Source of the DNA: Paenibacillus montaniterrae
Lineage (GTDB): Bacteria; Bacillota; Bacilli; Paenibacillales; Paenibacillaceae
Reading direction: 5' to 3'
NCBI RefSeq assembly: GCF_018403185.1
Contig: NZ_BOSE01000004.1
Location: 62,001 to 126,000, forward strand
DNA: 64,000 bases
This document shows positions 1 through 8,208 of the stretch, in pieces; position 1 is the first letter of the stretch, and the number at the start of each line of letters is the position of its first letter. A program made the position numbers and the translations under genes. The notes under the pieces are model-generated. The model was given only the letters and a program-made list of their open reading frames with translations, searched no databases and had not been told where the DNA came from.

Positions 1-258
1 ATCAAGCTGCGGATAGCTTTCATGGACTTGCTCAGCCAAGCTTATAAGCTCATCATATTGCTGCGCATCAAGATTCACCGCTACCTCGAGCTTGACATTC
101 TGTACAGGCTCCTCCTCAGGCACAACGACCACGGCCGGCTCATCTTTATACAAATCAGACACATAGGTCCAATCAAGTTCATCTGTTAAAAATAGAAAAG
201 CAACAGCTACTAGTAAAATTGAACCAACGATAAATGGAATCGTTTTTCTAGTAAACAC
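1..258 (-). CDS. Membrane-anchored protein, N-terminal 86 residues only (gene runs off the left edge)
   Basis: The reading frame starts with GTG after a good ribosome binding site (AAAGGAG, 7 nt upstream) and stays open to the window edge. The visible part has a short basic start, one hydrophobic segment at about residues 7-24, then an acidic Pro/Val/Glu-rich spacer followed by a stretch beginning VAVNLDAQQYDELISLAE. That last stretch resembles the start of extracellular solute-binding proteins (lobe 1 of ABC-transporter binding proteins), but there is no lipobox cysteine, so it would be anchored by its N-terminal helix. Function is only a guess from this fragment. Confidence 0.6.
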   Translation of the reverse strand, partial: MFTRKTIPFIVGSILLVAVAFLFLTDELDWTYVSDLYKDEPAVVVVPEEEPVQNVKLEVAVNLDAQQYDELISLAEQVHESYPQLD

Positions 259-380
259 AGCTCGTCTCCTTTTCGCATCGGATATTACTAGTATAACATA
301 ACTATTGATAATGTATATCGCTTACATACCAAACTAGACTTTTATAGTAAATTTATCCCATAACCTCCACCTATAAGATT

Positions 381-426
381 AAAACAGAAAGCCATCCTTT
401 GACCTATTTTCAAGGATGACTTTCTG
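381..426 (-). terminator. Rho-independent terminator of the PIN-PhoH gene
   Basis: On the minus strand an imperfect 16-bp stem (arms CAGAAAGTCATCCTTG and CAAAGGATGGCTTTCTG, with G-T pairs) is followed by TTTTAAT. It lies 30 nt past the PhoH stop codon. Confidence 0.7.
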
Positions 427-455
427 CTTATTTGTATTTCGAGTGCACGATGAGC

Positions 456-1793
456 TTATAATAAATCCGCTGCCAGCTGCGCCAGCTTGGAGCGCTCGCC
501 TTTCTCCAGCGCAATATGGCCGCTTAAGCTTTCCTGCTTAAAGCGCTCGACCAAATACGTAAGCCCGTTGCTTAGTGAATCCAGATAAGGATGATCGATT
601 TGCTCCGGATCTCCGACAAGTACAATTTTGCTGCCTTCTCCGACTCGCGAAACTATCGTTTTAATTTCGTGACTTGTTAAATTTTGCGCTTCGTCAATAA
701 TAATAAACTGCCCAGGAATCGATCTGCCGCGAATATAGGTTAATGCTTCCACATGAATGCTGCCTAAGCCCATCAATATTTTTTCAATGTCGCCTGATTT
801 TTTAGTATCGAACAAAAACTCCAAATTATCATAAATCGGCTGCATCCAAGGCCTTAGCTTCTCCTCCTTCTCGCCAGGCAAATAGCCGATATCCTTGCCC
901 ATCGGCACAACCGGCCGGGCAATCAGCAGCTTCTTGTATTTATGCTCATCCTCTACCTTTAATAGCCCCGCGGCAAGTGCCAGCAGCGTTTTTCCTGTTC
1001 CTGCTTTGCCGGTCAACGTCACAAGCGGAATTTCATCATTCATTAGCAGCTCAAGCGCCATCCGCTGCTGTGCGTTGCGCGCTGTTATTCCCCAGATTGG
1101 ATCATTACTCAAATAAAGCGGCTCCAGCCTCGTGCCAGCAGCATTAACCTTTAACAGCGCCGACTTGGTCGTGCCCATCTCGTCCTTCAAAATGACGAAC
1201 TCATGCGGATTCAACACATGCTTCAGCCCGAGATTGTTTATTAGCAGATAGCGAAAGGTGTAAAATTCATCAATAATAGCAGGATGCACATAGAGTGTAA
1301 AAAAGCCGCTATATCGTTCATCCTTGTTGAGATGCGGATCTGCTACATAATCTCTCGCTGCAAGGCCCAGCACATCCGCTTTAATTCGCATCAGCACGTC
1401 CTTGCTGACCAACACAACCTGCTTGCGCTTGGTCTCCTCGACCTGCTGCTGCTCCGATTGATAATTCATGGCTACCGCAATGATTCGATGGTCATTCGTA
1501 ATTTCGCCGAACAGATTTTGCACCTGAGCAAAATTACGATGATTCAGCTCAACCCGAATCGTTCCACCGCTCGGCAGCTCAATGCCGCTGTGCAGCTGTC
1601 CGCCCTCCTTGATTTTATCCAATAAACGGGAAATTGATCTGGCATTGCGCCCCAGCTCATCTGCAAGGCGCTTCTTGGAATCAATTTCTTCCAAAACAAT
1701 CGCAGGTATGACCACTTCATCCTTAGGGAACGCAAAAATTGCTTGCGGGTCATGCAGCAGCACATTTGTATCAAGGACTATAATTTGGCTCAT
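456..1793 (-). CDS. PIN domain-PhoH family ATPase (YlaK-like)
   Basis: This 445-residue protein joins an N-terminal PIN nuclease-like domain (residues ~1-140, opening IIVLDTNVLLHDP with the first acidic site residue) to a C-terminal PhoH P-loop ATPase domain (~235-445). The Walker A GKAGTGKT lies near residue 262 and the Walker B FIIIDEAQN follows. This is the PhoH2 architecture, for which RNA unwinding and cleavage have been reported in other bacteria; the substrate here is unknown. The ATG is preceded by GGAGGGA. It is divergent from the YlaJ-like lipoprotein gene and has its own terminator. B. subtilis ylaK, ylaJ and ylaH also cluster, so the neighbourhood is conserved. Confidence 0.9.
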   Translation of the reverse strand: MSQIIVLDTNVLLHDPQAIFAFPKDEVVIPAIVLEEIDSKKRLADELGRNARSISRLLDKIKEGGQLHSGIELPSGGTIRVELNHRNFAQVQNLFGEITNDHRIIAVAMNYQSEQQQVEETKRKQVVLVSKDVLMRIKADVLGLAARDYVADPHLNKDERYSGFFTLYVHPAIIDEFYTFRYLLINNLGLKHVLNPHEFVILKDEMGTTKSALLKVNAAGTRLEPLYLSNDPIWGITARNAQQRMALELLMNDEIPLVTLTGKAGTGKTLLALAAGLLKVEDEHKYKKLLIARPVVPMGKDIGYLPGEKEEKLRPWMQPIYDNLEFLFDTKKSGDIEKILMGLGSIHVEALTYIRGRSIPGQFIIIDEAQNLTSHEIKTIVSRVGEGSKIVLVGDPEQIDHPYLDSLSNGLTYLVERFKQESLSGHIALEKGERSKLAQLAADLL

Positions 1794-1892
1794 TGAGCTC
1801 CCTCCTCATTCAACGTCATTGTACATAGAAAGCTGCAGCTAAGCGCACACTACATTGGGCAATAAGTATGTTGATAACGCGAGGTGAATCAT

Positions 1893-2480
1893 ATGAAAAA
1901 GGAACTAGTTGTATTAGCGCTGATGCTCGTATCGTTAGCTGGCTGTAACTCGCAGGCAACCCCACCTTCCAACAACAATAATAATTCGATGCAAACGCAG
2001 CAAGTTAAGCCTCGAGCCGTAGCTGACAATCAAGAGGAGGCTGCCCTTCACCTGGAGAATCTCGCCAAAGGCATTGAAGGCGTTGAGGACGCCCATGTCG
2101 TGGTGATTGGCAATACCGCTATCGTCGGGATTAATGTAGACCCCAAGCTTGAACGATCCCGTGTAGGAACGATTAAGTATTCTGTTTCTGAAGCATTCAG
2201 AAAAGATCCGTACGGCGTACACGCAATTGTCACCGCCGATGTTGATTTGGGTGAGCGTATTGCCGAAATTGGCGACGATATACGAGCTGGTCGTCCGGTT
2301 CAAGGCTTTATTGAAGAGCTGGCAGATATTGTTGGCCGCATCGTGCCGCAAATACCGACAGATTTAATGCCGGGAGCTAATGACAATCAAATTGAAGCGA
2401 CCAACAAAAACGATGAAGGAAAGTATCATACTCCAGAGCAAATGATCGAAGAGCATGAGCAAAAGCTGAAAGGTGAATAA
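1893..2480 (+). CDS. YhcN/YlaJ family sporulation lipoprotein
   Basis: A 195-residue lipoprotein: basic start, hydrophobic h-region, then lipobox LAGC with an early cysteine, an Asn/Gln-rich linker, and a folded domain (about 45-160) with the repeated-ferredoxin-like pattern of the YhcN/YlaJ spore family (GIEGVEDAHVVVIGNTAIVG, then YGVHAIVTADVDLGERIAEI). I place the start at ATG 1893 because GAGGTGA (1881-1887) sits just upstream; a GTG inside that site (1884) is in frame but unlikely. Family members are forespore/inner spore membrane proteins that affect germination or outgrowth. ACATA (1823) and CACACTA (1846), 18 bp apart, weakly resemble a sigma-G promoter. Confidence 0.85.
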   Translation: MKKELVVLALMLVSLAGCNSQATPPSNNNNNSMQTQQVKPRAVADNQEEAALHLENLAKGIEGVEDAHVVVIGNTAIVGINVDPKLERSRVGTIKYSVSEAFRKDPYGVHAIVTADVDLGERIAEIGDDIRAGRPVQGFIEELADIVGRIVPQIPTDLMPGANDNQIEATNKNDEGKYHTPEQMIEEHEQKLKGE

Positions 2481-2520
2481 GCGTTCGGCAAGCATTACTG
2501 CTGCTTAAATAGCGTTAGGA

Positions 2521-2556
2521 AAAACACAAAAAGCCTAGTCGCTTGTACTAGGCTTT
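2521..2556 (-). terminator. Terminator of the LCP gene, probably bidirectional
   Basis: Perfect 10-bp stem AAAGCCTAGT / ACTAGGCTTT. On the minus strand it is followed by TTTTGTGTTTTT, which fits the LCP gene; on the plus strand it also closes the YlaJ-like gene but with a poor T tail. Confidence 0.75.
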
Positions 2557-2674
2557 ACTTGTAAGCTAAACTTGCTTTTCGCAACCTTTCCTACACCGTA
2601 CATCGCTTTGCCTCCTCACATTGTTCATGACGACGGATGCTTAACTACTACAGTATATGATAGGTTTCGTTTAC

Positions 2675-3739
2675 TCATTCTGATATTATCGATTGCAATA
2701 ATTGCTGTGCTTCAGCTAATGATTGCGCATCAGCTTCAACATAAGGGTTTGACCATTTTCCTTGCAGGGTCATAAATGTAATATTATCCATATTGATATT
2801 GTAATAGGTTGTTAGCAAGCGAGTAATTTCCTCACTCGGCATATCGGTATGCACGTCTTCACTAACCTCTTCGATCACATTGCCGATTTTCGTAACTCCG
2901 CCAAGCGACATCATCTTTTTCAAGATTGCATTGATGACGACTGTTTGCCGCGTATTGCGCTCGAAATCGCTGGATGCATTAGGGTTATCCTTGCTTTGGC
3001 GGAAGCGGACAAAGTCCAAAGTTTGCTTGCCGTCAAGCGGCTGCAATCCCGGATGCAAATCAATATTGGTGCCATCATGCGAATCGGTCCAGCGCATGCG
3101 CATATCAACATCGACTTCAATGCCGCCAAGCACGTCTACAACATCCATAAAGCCTTGGAAATTAACCGAAACGGCATACTGGAACGGTACGCCATAAAAC
3201 TCACCTAATAGCTGCTTCATGCCATCCTTAGCTTGTCGCATTGCTTCATTCTTATCGGCGCCATTTTTTTGCGCAGCAGTATAAAAATTGGCATAAAATG
3301 CATTGACCTTGCGCGTGCGATCCTGATAGTTTATCTTTGTATCGCGCGGCATCGCGATAACAGCGCCTTTTTTAGTCGTTGGATTAAGCGCTGCAACCAT
3401 AATAACATCGGTATTCAAGCCACCGCCGCCTTTGCGCTGGTCAATGCCTAGCAAGACCATTGTAACCGGCTTTGCCTTAACCGAATCTTTTACAGGAATG
3501 GTTACTTTACCGCCACCATCATCTACGTTATTAGCGATACTAATGTCTTTTAGCGCTTCATTGCCCTTTATTACTATGTATGCGCCATAGCCTACTACAA
3601 CCAATAGCGCAAATATGATAATAAATAAAAATGCTTTAAGGACAGGGCGCTTCTTTTTTTTCTTTGAACCTTTAGTTGCTACTCGACTTGCTGTTACTTG
3701 TTGATTATTTTGATTTGTTTGCGGCTTATTGCTAGCCAT
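2675..3739 (-). CDS. LytR-CpsA-Psr (LCP) family cell-wall glycopolymer ligase
   Basis: A 354-residue protein with a Gln/Asn- and Lys-rich cytoplasmic tail, a single membrane helix (about residues 35-58) and an extracellular LCP domain. Recognisable pieces are the LLGIDQR...NTDVIMVAALNP opening, the MPRDT arginine/aspartate motif, and DFVRFRQSKDNP. LCP enzymes transfer undecaprenyl-linked teichoic acids or other glycopolymers to peptidoglycan at the outer face of the membrane. I place the start at ATG 3739, preceded by AAGGTGA at 5 nt; the frame extends 19 codons further upstream without a ribosome binding site. It stands alone between two terminators. Confidence 0.92.
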   Translation of the reverse strand: MASNKPQTNQNNQQVTASRVATKGSKKKKKRPVLKAFLFIIIFALLVVVGYGAYIVIKGNEALKDISIANNVDDGGGKVTIPVKDSVKAKPVTMVLLGIDQRKGGGGLNTDVIMVAALNPTTKKGAVIAMPRDTKINYQDRTRKVNAFYANFYTAAQKNGADKNEAMRQAKDGMKQLLGEFYGVPFQYAVSVNFQGFMDVVDVLGGIEVDVDMRMRWTDSHDGTNIDLHPGLQPLDGKQTLDFVRFRQSKDNPNASSDFERNTRQTVVINAILKKMMSLGGVTKIGNVIEEVSEDVHTDMPSEEITRLLTTYYNINMDNITFMTLQGKWSNPYVEADAQSLAEAQQLLQSIISE

Positions 3740-3780
3740 TTTCTCACCTTCTCTTTCCCCATCTGCTACAATCAGCACGA

Positions 3781-3818
3781 AAAGAAAAAGCAGCACCGTT
3801 ATGCTTAATTGGTGCTGC
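3781..3818 (-). terminator. Terminator of the ylaH-like gene
   Basis: On the minus strand arms GGCAGCACC and GGTGCTGC are followed by TTTTTCTTTT, 28 nt after the YlaH stop. Confidence 0.8.
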
Positions 3819-3845
3819 CAATCCTTCGCATCAGATTAGAACGGT

Positions 3846-4133
3846 TTAATCAGCCGTGGTTGATTTGTTTTTCCATTTATCATAAATTTGGCGAGCGCGG
3901 AGCATTACCATCATCACTATGGCAACCGCCATACATTGGATAATTGGCAGCTTGTCGATTTGCAAAACAAGCAAAATCGCCGAGCCAACAATCATCGTCA
4001 AATACATAAAAATCGCCTTCAACAACGGCAGCTTCACCTGCTGCGGCCGAAACACATTTTGGAATATAAAGAAGGTCATTCCGAGAATGAGCAGATATGA
4101 AACGAGCGGGTGATCACTTAACCAAGCTTGCAT
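3846..4133 (-). CDS. ylaH: YlaH-like small membrane protein
   Basis: A 95-residue protein with three predicted membrane helices (about 12-27, 38-58 and 62-80) and a charged C-terminus. Length and pattern fit the YlaH-like family, which has no known function and in Bacillus lies beside typA (ylaG) and ylaJ/ylaK, the same grouping as here. The ATG follows GGGGAGG at 7 nt. It lies downstream of typA on the same strand, but a hairpin (4165-4191) separates them. Confidence 0.8.
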   Translation of the reverse strand: MQAWLSDHPLVSYLLILGMTFFIFQNVFRPQQVKLPLLKAIFMYLTMIVGSAILLVLQIDKLPIIQCMAVAIVMMVMLRARQIYDKWKNKSTTAD

Positions 4134-4164
4134 TGTTACGCCTCCCCAAAGCTATTAGAGCATA

Positions 4165-4191
4165 TTCAAAAAGCTTGTTGCGCTTTTTGAA
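4165..4191 (-). terminator. Perfect TTCAAAAAGC hairpin after typA
   Basis: Arms TTCAAAAAGC and GCTTTTTGAA (10 bp, 7-nt loop) form a self-contained stem with the T-run inside the arm, 10 nt past the typA stop. It probably acts as a terminator. The arms are identical to the outer arms of the long palindromic repeats at 7440-8021. Confidence 0.6.
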
Positions 4192-4200
4192 CTCGCACTC

Positions 4201-6042
4201 TTAGGAATTGGCTTGCGCCATTTTGCGATGCTTTTCAGCACGCTCACGTTCACTCTTATTCAAAATCTTTTTACGAAGACGCACAGATTTAGGCGTAATC
4301 TCGCAGTATTCATCATCATTACAATACTCGAGCGCCTGCTCTAGCGAGAACAATACCGGTGTTTTCAGCTTTACGGTATCATCCTTGCCTGCTGAACGAA
4401 CATTCGACAACTGCTTTTCCTTGCAAATGTTGACGATAATGTCGTTGTCGCGGTTGTGCTCGCCTACGATCATGCCTTCATATACTTCAGTGCCCGGCTC
4501 AAGGAACAGGATGCCGCGATCCTCTACGCTAAGCATGCCGTAAAATGTGCTGACGCCATTTTCACTGCTCACAAGAACGCCTTGGTGACGACCTCCAACC
4601 GTATTCGGAACATAAGGACCGTAGCTGTCGAACGCGTGGTTCATGACGCCATAACCGCGAGTCAACGTCAAGAACATCGTGCGATAACCGATCAAGCCGC
4701 GTGCCGGGATAATAAATTCCAATCTTACTTGTCCATTGCCTTCGTTAACCATATTGACCATTTCCGCTTTACGCGTGCCGAGCGACTCCATAACCGCGCC
4801 CATGCTTTCCTCAGGCACATCGATAAGCAAGCGCTCATACGGCTCGCATTTCTCGCCATCGATTTCCCTGACAATAACCTCAGGCTTGGATACTTGCAGC
4901 TCATAGCCTTCACGACGCATATTTTCGATCAATATACTTAAGTGAAGCTCACCGCGGCCCGACACGACAAATGCGTCCGGAGATTCCGTTTCCTCAACGC
5001 GCAACGCTACATCCGTTTCCAGCTCCTTGAACAAACGCTCACGCAGCTTGCGCGAGGTTACCCATTTGCCCTCGCGACCAGCGAATGGCGAGTTGTTCAC
5101 CAAAAACGTCATTTGCAGCGTAGGCTCGTCAATTTGCAAGACAGGAAGCGGCTCAGGATTAGCCGGATCTGCTATCGTTTCGCCAATATTAATTTCTTTA
5201 ATACCAGCGATCGCAACGATATCGCCCGCACCTGCTTCTTCGATCTCAAGACGCTTTAGCCCCTGGAAGCCAAACAGCTTTTCAATTCTCGCTTGTTTGA
5301 CAGTTCCTTCACGATTAATAACCGCGATAGCCTGGCCCTGCTTAATGATCCCGCGATTAACGCGGCCAATCGCAATACGTCCCAAATACTCATTATAATC
5401 CAGCAACGTAACTAAAAACTGCAATGGTAATTCCGTGCTCTCTTTAGGAGACGGAATATGTTCGACAATTGTTTCATATAGCGCCAACATATTTTCATCC
5501 TGTTTTTCCGGATCAAGGCTGGAAGTACCCATTAATGCCGAAGCATACACGACTGGGAACTCCAATTGCTCGTCATTCGCGCCAAGCTCGATAAACAGGT
5601 CAAGCACTTCATCAATAACCTCTAGCGGACGAGCGTTAGGGCGATCGATTTTATTTACAACGACGATAGGCGTCAGGTTCGATTCAAGCGCCTTGCGCAG
5701 TACAAACTTTGTTTGCGGCATGCAGCCTTCAAATGCATCTACAACAAGCAATACGCCATCGACCATTTTCATAATACGCTCTACCTCACCGCCAAAATCG
5801 GCGTGCCCTGGCGTATCAACGATATTAATCAGATAGTCCTTATAGTTAATTGCTGTGTTTTTGGCGAGAATCGTAATGCCACGCTCGCGTTCAATGTCAT
5901 TGGAGTCCATCGCTCTTTCCTGAACTGCTTCATGCTCTTTAAATGTTCCCGACTGCTGCAGCAGTTTGTCGACCAGTGTTGTTTTGCCATGGTCAACGTG
6001 TGCGATAATTGCGATATTGCGTAATAATTCTCTAGCCTTCAT
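4201..6042 (-). CDS. typA: TypA/BipA translational GTPase
   Basis: A 613-residue ribosome-associated GTPase. The G domain begins [21 protein letters not shown]1 is AHVDHGKT, followed by RGITI, the G3 motif DTPGHADF and the G4 motif NKID. EF-G-like domains II, III and V and the TypA-specific C-terminal domain follow. TypA assists 50S subunit assembly and growth under stress such as cold. I place the start at ATG 6042 (GGAAG 6 nt upstream); an in-frame ATG six codons earlier lacks a properly spaced site and would add residues absent from the family. Length is normal. Confidence 0.97.
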   Translation of the reverse strand: MKARELLRNIAIIAHVDHGKTTLVDKLLQQSGTFKEHEAVQERAMDSNDIERERGITILAKNTAINYKDYLINIVDTPGHADFGGEVERIMKMVDGVLLVVDAFEGCMPQTKFVLRKALESNLTPIVVVNKIDRPNARPLEVIDEVLDLFIELGANDEQLEFPVVYASALMGTSSLDPEKQDENMLALYETIVEHIPSPKESTELPLQFLVTLLDYNEYLGRIAIGRVNRGIIKQGQAIAVINREGTVKQARIEKLFGFQGLKRLEIEEAGAGDIVAIAGIKEINIGETIADPANPEPLPVLQIDEPTLQMTFLVNNSPFAGREGKWVTSRKLRERLFKELETDVALRVEETESPDAFVVSGRGELHLSILIENMRREGYELQVSKPEVIVREIDGEKCEPYERLLIDVPEESMGAVMESLGTRKAEMVNMVNEGNGQVRLEFIIPARGLIGYRTMFLTLTRGYGVMNHAFDSYGPYVPNTVGGRHQGVLVSSENGVSTFYGMLSVEDRGILFLEPGTEVYEGMIVGEHNRDNDIIVNICKEKQLSNVRSAGKDDTVKLKTPVLFSLEQALEYCNDDEYCEITPKSVRLRKKILNKSERERAEKHRKMAQANS

Positions 6043-6075
6043 TAAATGCTTCCACTCCATCTTTTCAATTTATGT

Positions 6076-6555
6076 TTACCAACGTCTGCGTGATCCGTAC
6101 ATCAAATAAAGGCCTGCCAGTACACATAGCAGTGCTACAACATAAATGCCCCAGCCCCACGTTGCGATTAATAACAGACAAATAAGAGATGCCGCACCAA
6201 GACCAATGGCAATTGTTTTTATATAACGCTGTTTCGGCGATCCGAATAAATGATATTCGAACAAACCAACGGCAACGCCAAAAATAAACAGCGGCCAAAG
6301 ATAGCGCAAACTGTCCCATCCGAGAAAACTACAAAAAATAAACAATACTGCATATACAACCAACATACCGGCTGGAACCAATGTTATTGCTGGAAGCACT
6401 CTGCCAAAGTAAAGCACATGAATTAAAATGCCAGGTATCAATACCAGTATTGGCCAGAACATCATACCTAGTAAACTAAATAATCCAGCTTTGCCTAACA
6501 AAATTATAACACCAACAATTAACAATAAAATCCCAGCGGAATATTTGTTTATCAT
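6076..6555 (-). CDS. Multi-pass membrane protein, unknown function
   Basis: A 159-residue protein with about six hydrophobic helices and a short basic C-terminal tail (YGSRRRW). The first two helices, with a LLIVGVIILLGKAGLF pattern, resemble the N-terminal membrane domain found in LiaF-like and DUF5668 proteins, but the DNA-binding or LiaF C-terminal domain is missing. I favour ATG 6555, 12 nt after AAGGAG; a TTG eleven codons upstream lies before that site. It precedes typA on the same strand with a 33-nt gap, so the two may be cotranscribed. Confidence 0.7.
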   Translation of the reverse strand: MINKYSAGILLLIVGVIILLGKAGLFSLLGMMFWPILVLIPGILIHVLYFGRVLPAITLVPAGMLVVYAVLFIFCSFLGWDSLRYLWPLFIFGVAVGLFEYHLFGSPKQRYIKTIAIGLGAASLICLLLIATWGWGIYVVALLCVLAGLYLMYGSRRRW

Positions 6556-6653
6556 CCCAGCATTCCGCTCCTTACTACCTTTATTCAAAATTCGATCTTT
6601 ATTAGTTTAACGGAATTGTAACAAAAAAACTAGGCTTCTAATCAGGTTTGCAC

Positions 6654-6693
6654 AAAAAAACATATTCCTATGCTAGTGAAAGACAGGAATATG
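6654..6693 (-). terminator. Terminator of the first terC gene
   Basis: Perfect 9-bp stem CATATTCCT / AGGAATATG, followed on the minus strand by TTTTTTTG. Confidence 0.85.
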
Positions 6694-6724
6694 CTCTAAA
6701 AGTCAATCTTCTTCAAGTCACCAT

Positions 6725-7390
6725 TTATCGGTGCTGCAGGCGCTGCTTCATAATTGCAGCAATAATAACGAGCGGAATGCACATAAGCGGTATGATCGTA
6801 AGATCCTCACCCATTTTGTACAAAATCATCGATTGCAGCCCTTGATCCTTAATAATCATCTCCCCCGCAGCAAAGGCAAGACAGGCCGCGCCAACATAGC
6901 TGAGAAAAGCAAATCGTTTTAGCAGCTTGTCAAGCAGCTTGCTTCCCCAAATGATCATTGGAATGCTGAGCACAATTCCGAGCATAATAAGAATAAGATC
7001 GCCTTTGGCAACTGCTGCAATAGCCAGAACATTATCCAGACTCATAACAAGATCAGCGGTAATGATCGTACCTATTGCACTCATGAGCGATACCGATTTG
7101 ACCGCAGGCGTTGCATGATCTGTTCCTTGCAAATCAACGAGCAGCTTCATCGCGATATAGAGCAGCACCAAACCACCAGCTGCTTGTAAAAATGGGATAT
7201 TAAGCAGCGGCAAGGCGATTGCAACTAGCATACAGCGCAGCAGCACCGCAGCCAACGTTCCCCACCAGATGACAGCATTGCGGTGCTTGGCAGGAAGCTG
7301 ATTGCTTACCATTGCAATAATAATGGCATTGTCTCCACTTAATAACAAATTAATTAACATAATTTGAACAAAAATAATGAGGCTGTCCAA
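6725..7390 (-). CDS. TerC/YjbE family integral membrane protein, copy 1
   Basis: A 221-residue membrane protein with seven or so helices and the two acidic motifs of the TerC family, LLSGDNAIIIA near the N-terminus and SLDNVLAIA in the middle; these Asp/Asn residues are thought to bind or pass metal. Bacillus relatives are Mn2+ exporters or help metallate exported proteins. The start is TTG 7390, placed 6 nt after AGGAGG; an upstream in-frame TTG lies before that site. A paralogue lies divergently at 8209, and the repeat cluster 7440-8021 lies between them. Confidence 0.85.
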   Translation of the reverse strand: MDSLIIFVQIMLINLLLSGDNAIIIAMVSNQLPAKHRNAVIWWGTLAAVLLRCMLVAIALPLLNIPFLQAAGGLVLLYIAMKLLVDLQGTDHATPAVKSVSLMSAIGTIITADLVMSLDNVLAIAAVAKGDLILIMLGIVLSIPMIIWGSKLLDKLLKRFAFLSYVGAACLAFAAGEMIIKDQGLQSMILYKMGEDLTIIPLMCIPLVIIAAIMKQRLQHR

Positions 7391-7439
7391 AGCTTCCCCT
7401 CCTACAAGTAGCAATTATTCGGCTTCTGCTAGTGAGTGT

Positions 7440-7646
7440 GTTCAAAAAGCTGGGCTTTCAGGACCAAGAAGCTTGGACGCTAGTAGTAAACGAGGAGCGC
7501 AGCGTAGAGCTATAGCTACGTGAGCACCTCAAATGTTTTCGCAGAAAACATACTTCGAAAGCATAAGTCTTTCGCTAGCGTTCAAGCTTCGCCGTCGAAT
7601 CCGCTACAGCGCGATCGCATCGTCATCAAAGTCCAGCTTTTTGAAC
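7440..7646. repeat. Long palindromic repeat, copy 1 (207 nt, with insert)
   Basis: Begins GTTCAAAAAGCTGGGCTTT and ends AAAGTCCAGCTTTTTGAAC, so the ends are a 19-bp inverted repeat with one G-T pair. Inside, AAGCTTGGACGC (~7469) pairs with GCGTTCAAGCTT (~7578), and CGTAG/CTACG closes an apical hairpin whose loop is AGCTATAG. Compared with copy 2 it carries about 36 extra nt holding two small perfect hairpins (7533-7551 and 7556-7574). No coding potential. Confidence 0.9.
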
Positions 7647-7663
7647 TTCCTCTTTAAGTGAGT

Positions 7664-7834
7664 GTTCAAAAAGCTGGGCTTTCAGGACCAAGAAGCTTGG
7701 ACGCTAGTAGTAAACGAGGAGCGCAGCGTAGAGCTATAGCTACGTGAGCACCGCAGTTTACGCTAGCGTCCAAGATTCGCCGTCGAATCCACTACAGAGA
7801 AGCTGCATCGTCATCAAAGTCCAGCTTTTTGAAC
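7664..7834. repeat. Long palindromic repeat, copy 2 (171 nt)
   Basis: Same order as copy 1: outer arms GTTCAAAAAGCTGGGC / GTCCAGCTTTTTGAAC, inner stem CTTGGACGCTAG / CGCTAGCGTCCAAG, a TAAAC / GTTTA extension and apical CGTAG-AGCTATAG-CTACG. Copies 1 and 2 are preceded by the same AGTGAGTG and both end with CTTCCT, so the repeated unit extends slightly beyond the arms. Confidence 0.9.
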
Positions 7835-7851
7835 TTCCTATTCAAATAAAG

Positions 7852-8021
7852 GTTCAAAAAGCTCGGCTTTCAGGACCAAGAAGATGGCACGCTAGTAGAA
7901 AGCGAGGAGCGCAGCGTAGGCACTTGCTACGTGAGCACCGCAGTTTTCGCTAGCGTGACATATTCGCCGTCGACTAAGCTACAACGCGATCGCTTCGTCA
8001 TCAAAGTCGAGCTTTTTGAAC
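7852..8021. repeat. Long palindromic repeat, copy 3 (170 nt, covarying stems)
   Basis: Same architecture as copies 1 and 2 but diverged in a paired way. The inner stem is AAGATGGCACGC / GCGTGACATATT and the outer arm has CTCGGC / GTCGAG, so changes on one side are matched on the other. The apical stem CGTAG / CTACG is kept, while its loop is replaced by GCACTTG. It ends in CTTCCTC like the others. Confidence 0.9.
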
Positions 8022-8208
8022 TTCCTCTAATAGGGGTATGAGCAAGCTTGGCCATTTATGATGACAGCCTATAAAATTTCACTTCACGTCTGACACTTTT
8101 TGGTGTAAGCTTCTTTATGGACAATTTATTATAGCTTTGGCTAACCACATACTTTTCCTGCAGGAAGTATAGGCAATGAAGCCAGAATATTTAAGGAGGA
8201 ACCGACTC

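Noticed and set aside
4208..5836. Several long antisense frames within typA
   Set aside because: They mirror the GC-skewed codons of typA, lack ribosome binding sites and show no domain features; the same applies to antisense frames in ilvD, nrdE, tyrS and nrdJ.
7744..7953. A 69-codon open frame across repeat copies 2 and 3
   Set aside because: It lies wholly inside the palindromic repeats, has no ribosome binding site, and its product is a low-complexity basic peptide.
7440..8021. Possible CRISPR array, because near-identical units recur in tandem
   Set aside because: The units are 170-207 nt long, are palindromes separated by only 17 nt, and have no unique spacers or cas genes nearby.
8028..8208. 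yybP-ykoY manganese riboswitch upstream of the second terC gene
   Set aside because: Expected from family knowledge, but none of its conserved segments is visible on the plus strand here.
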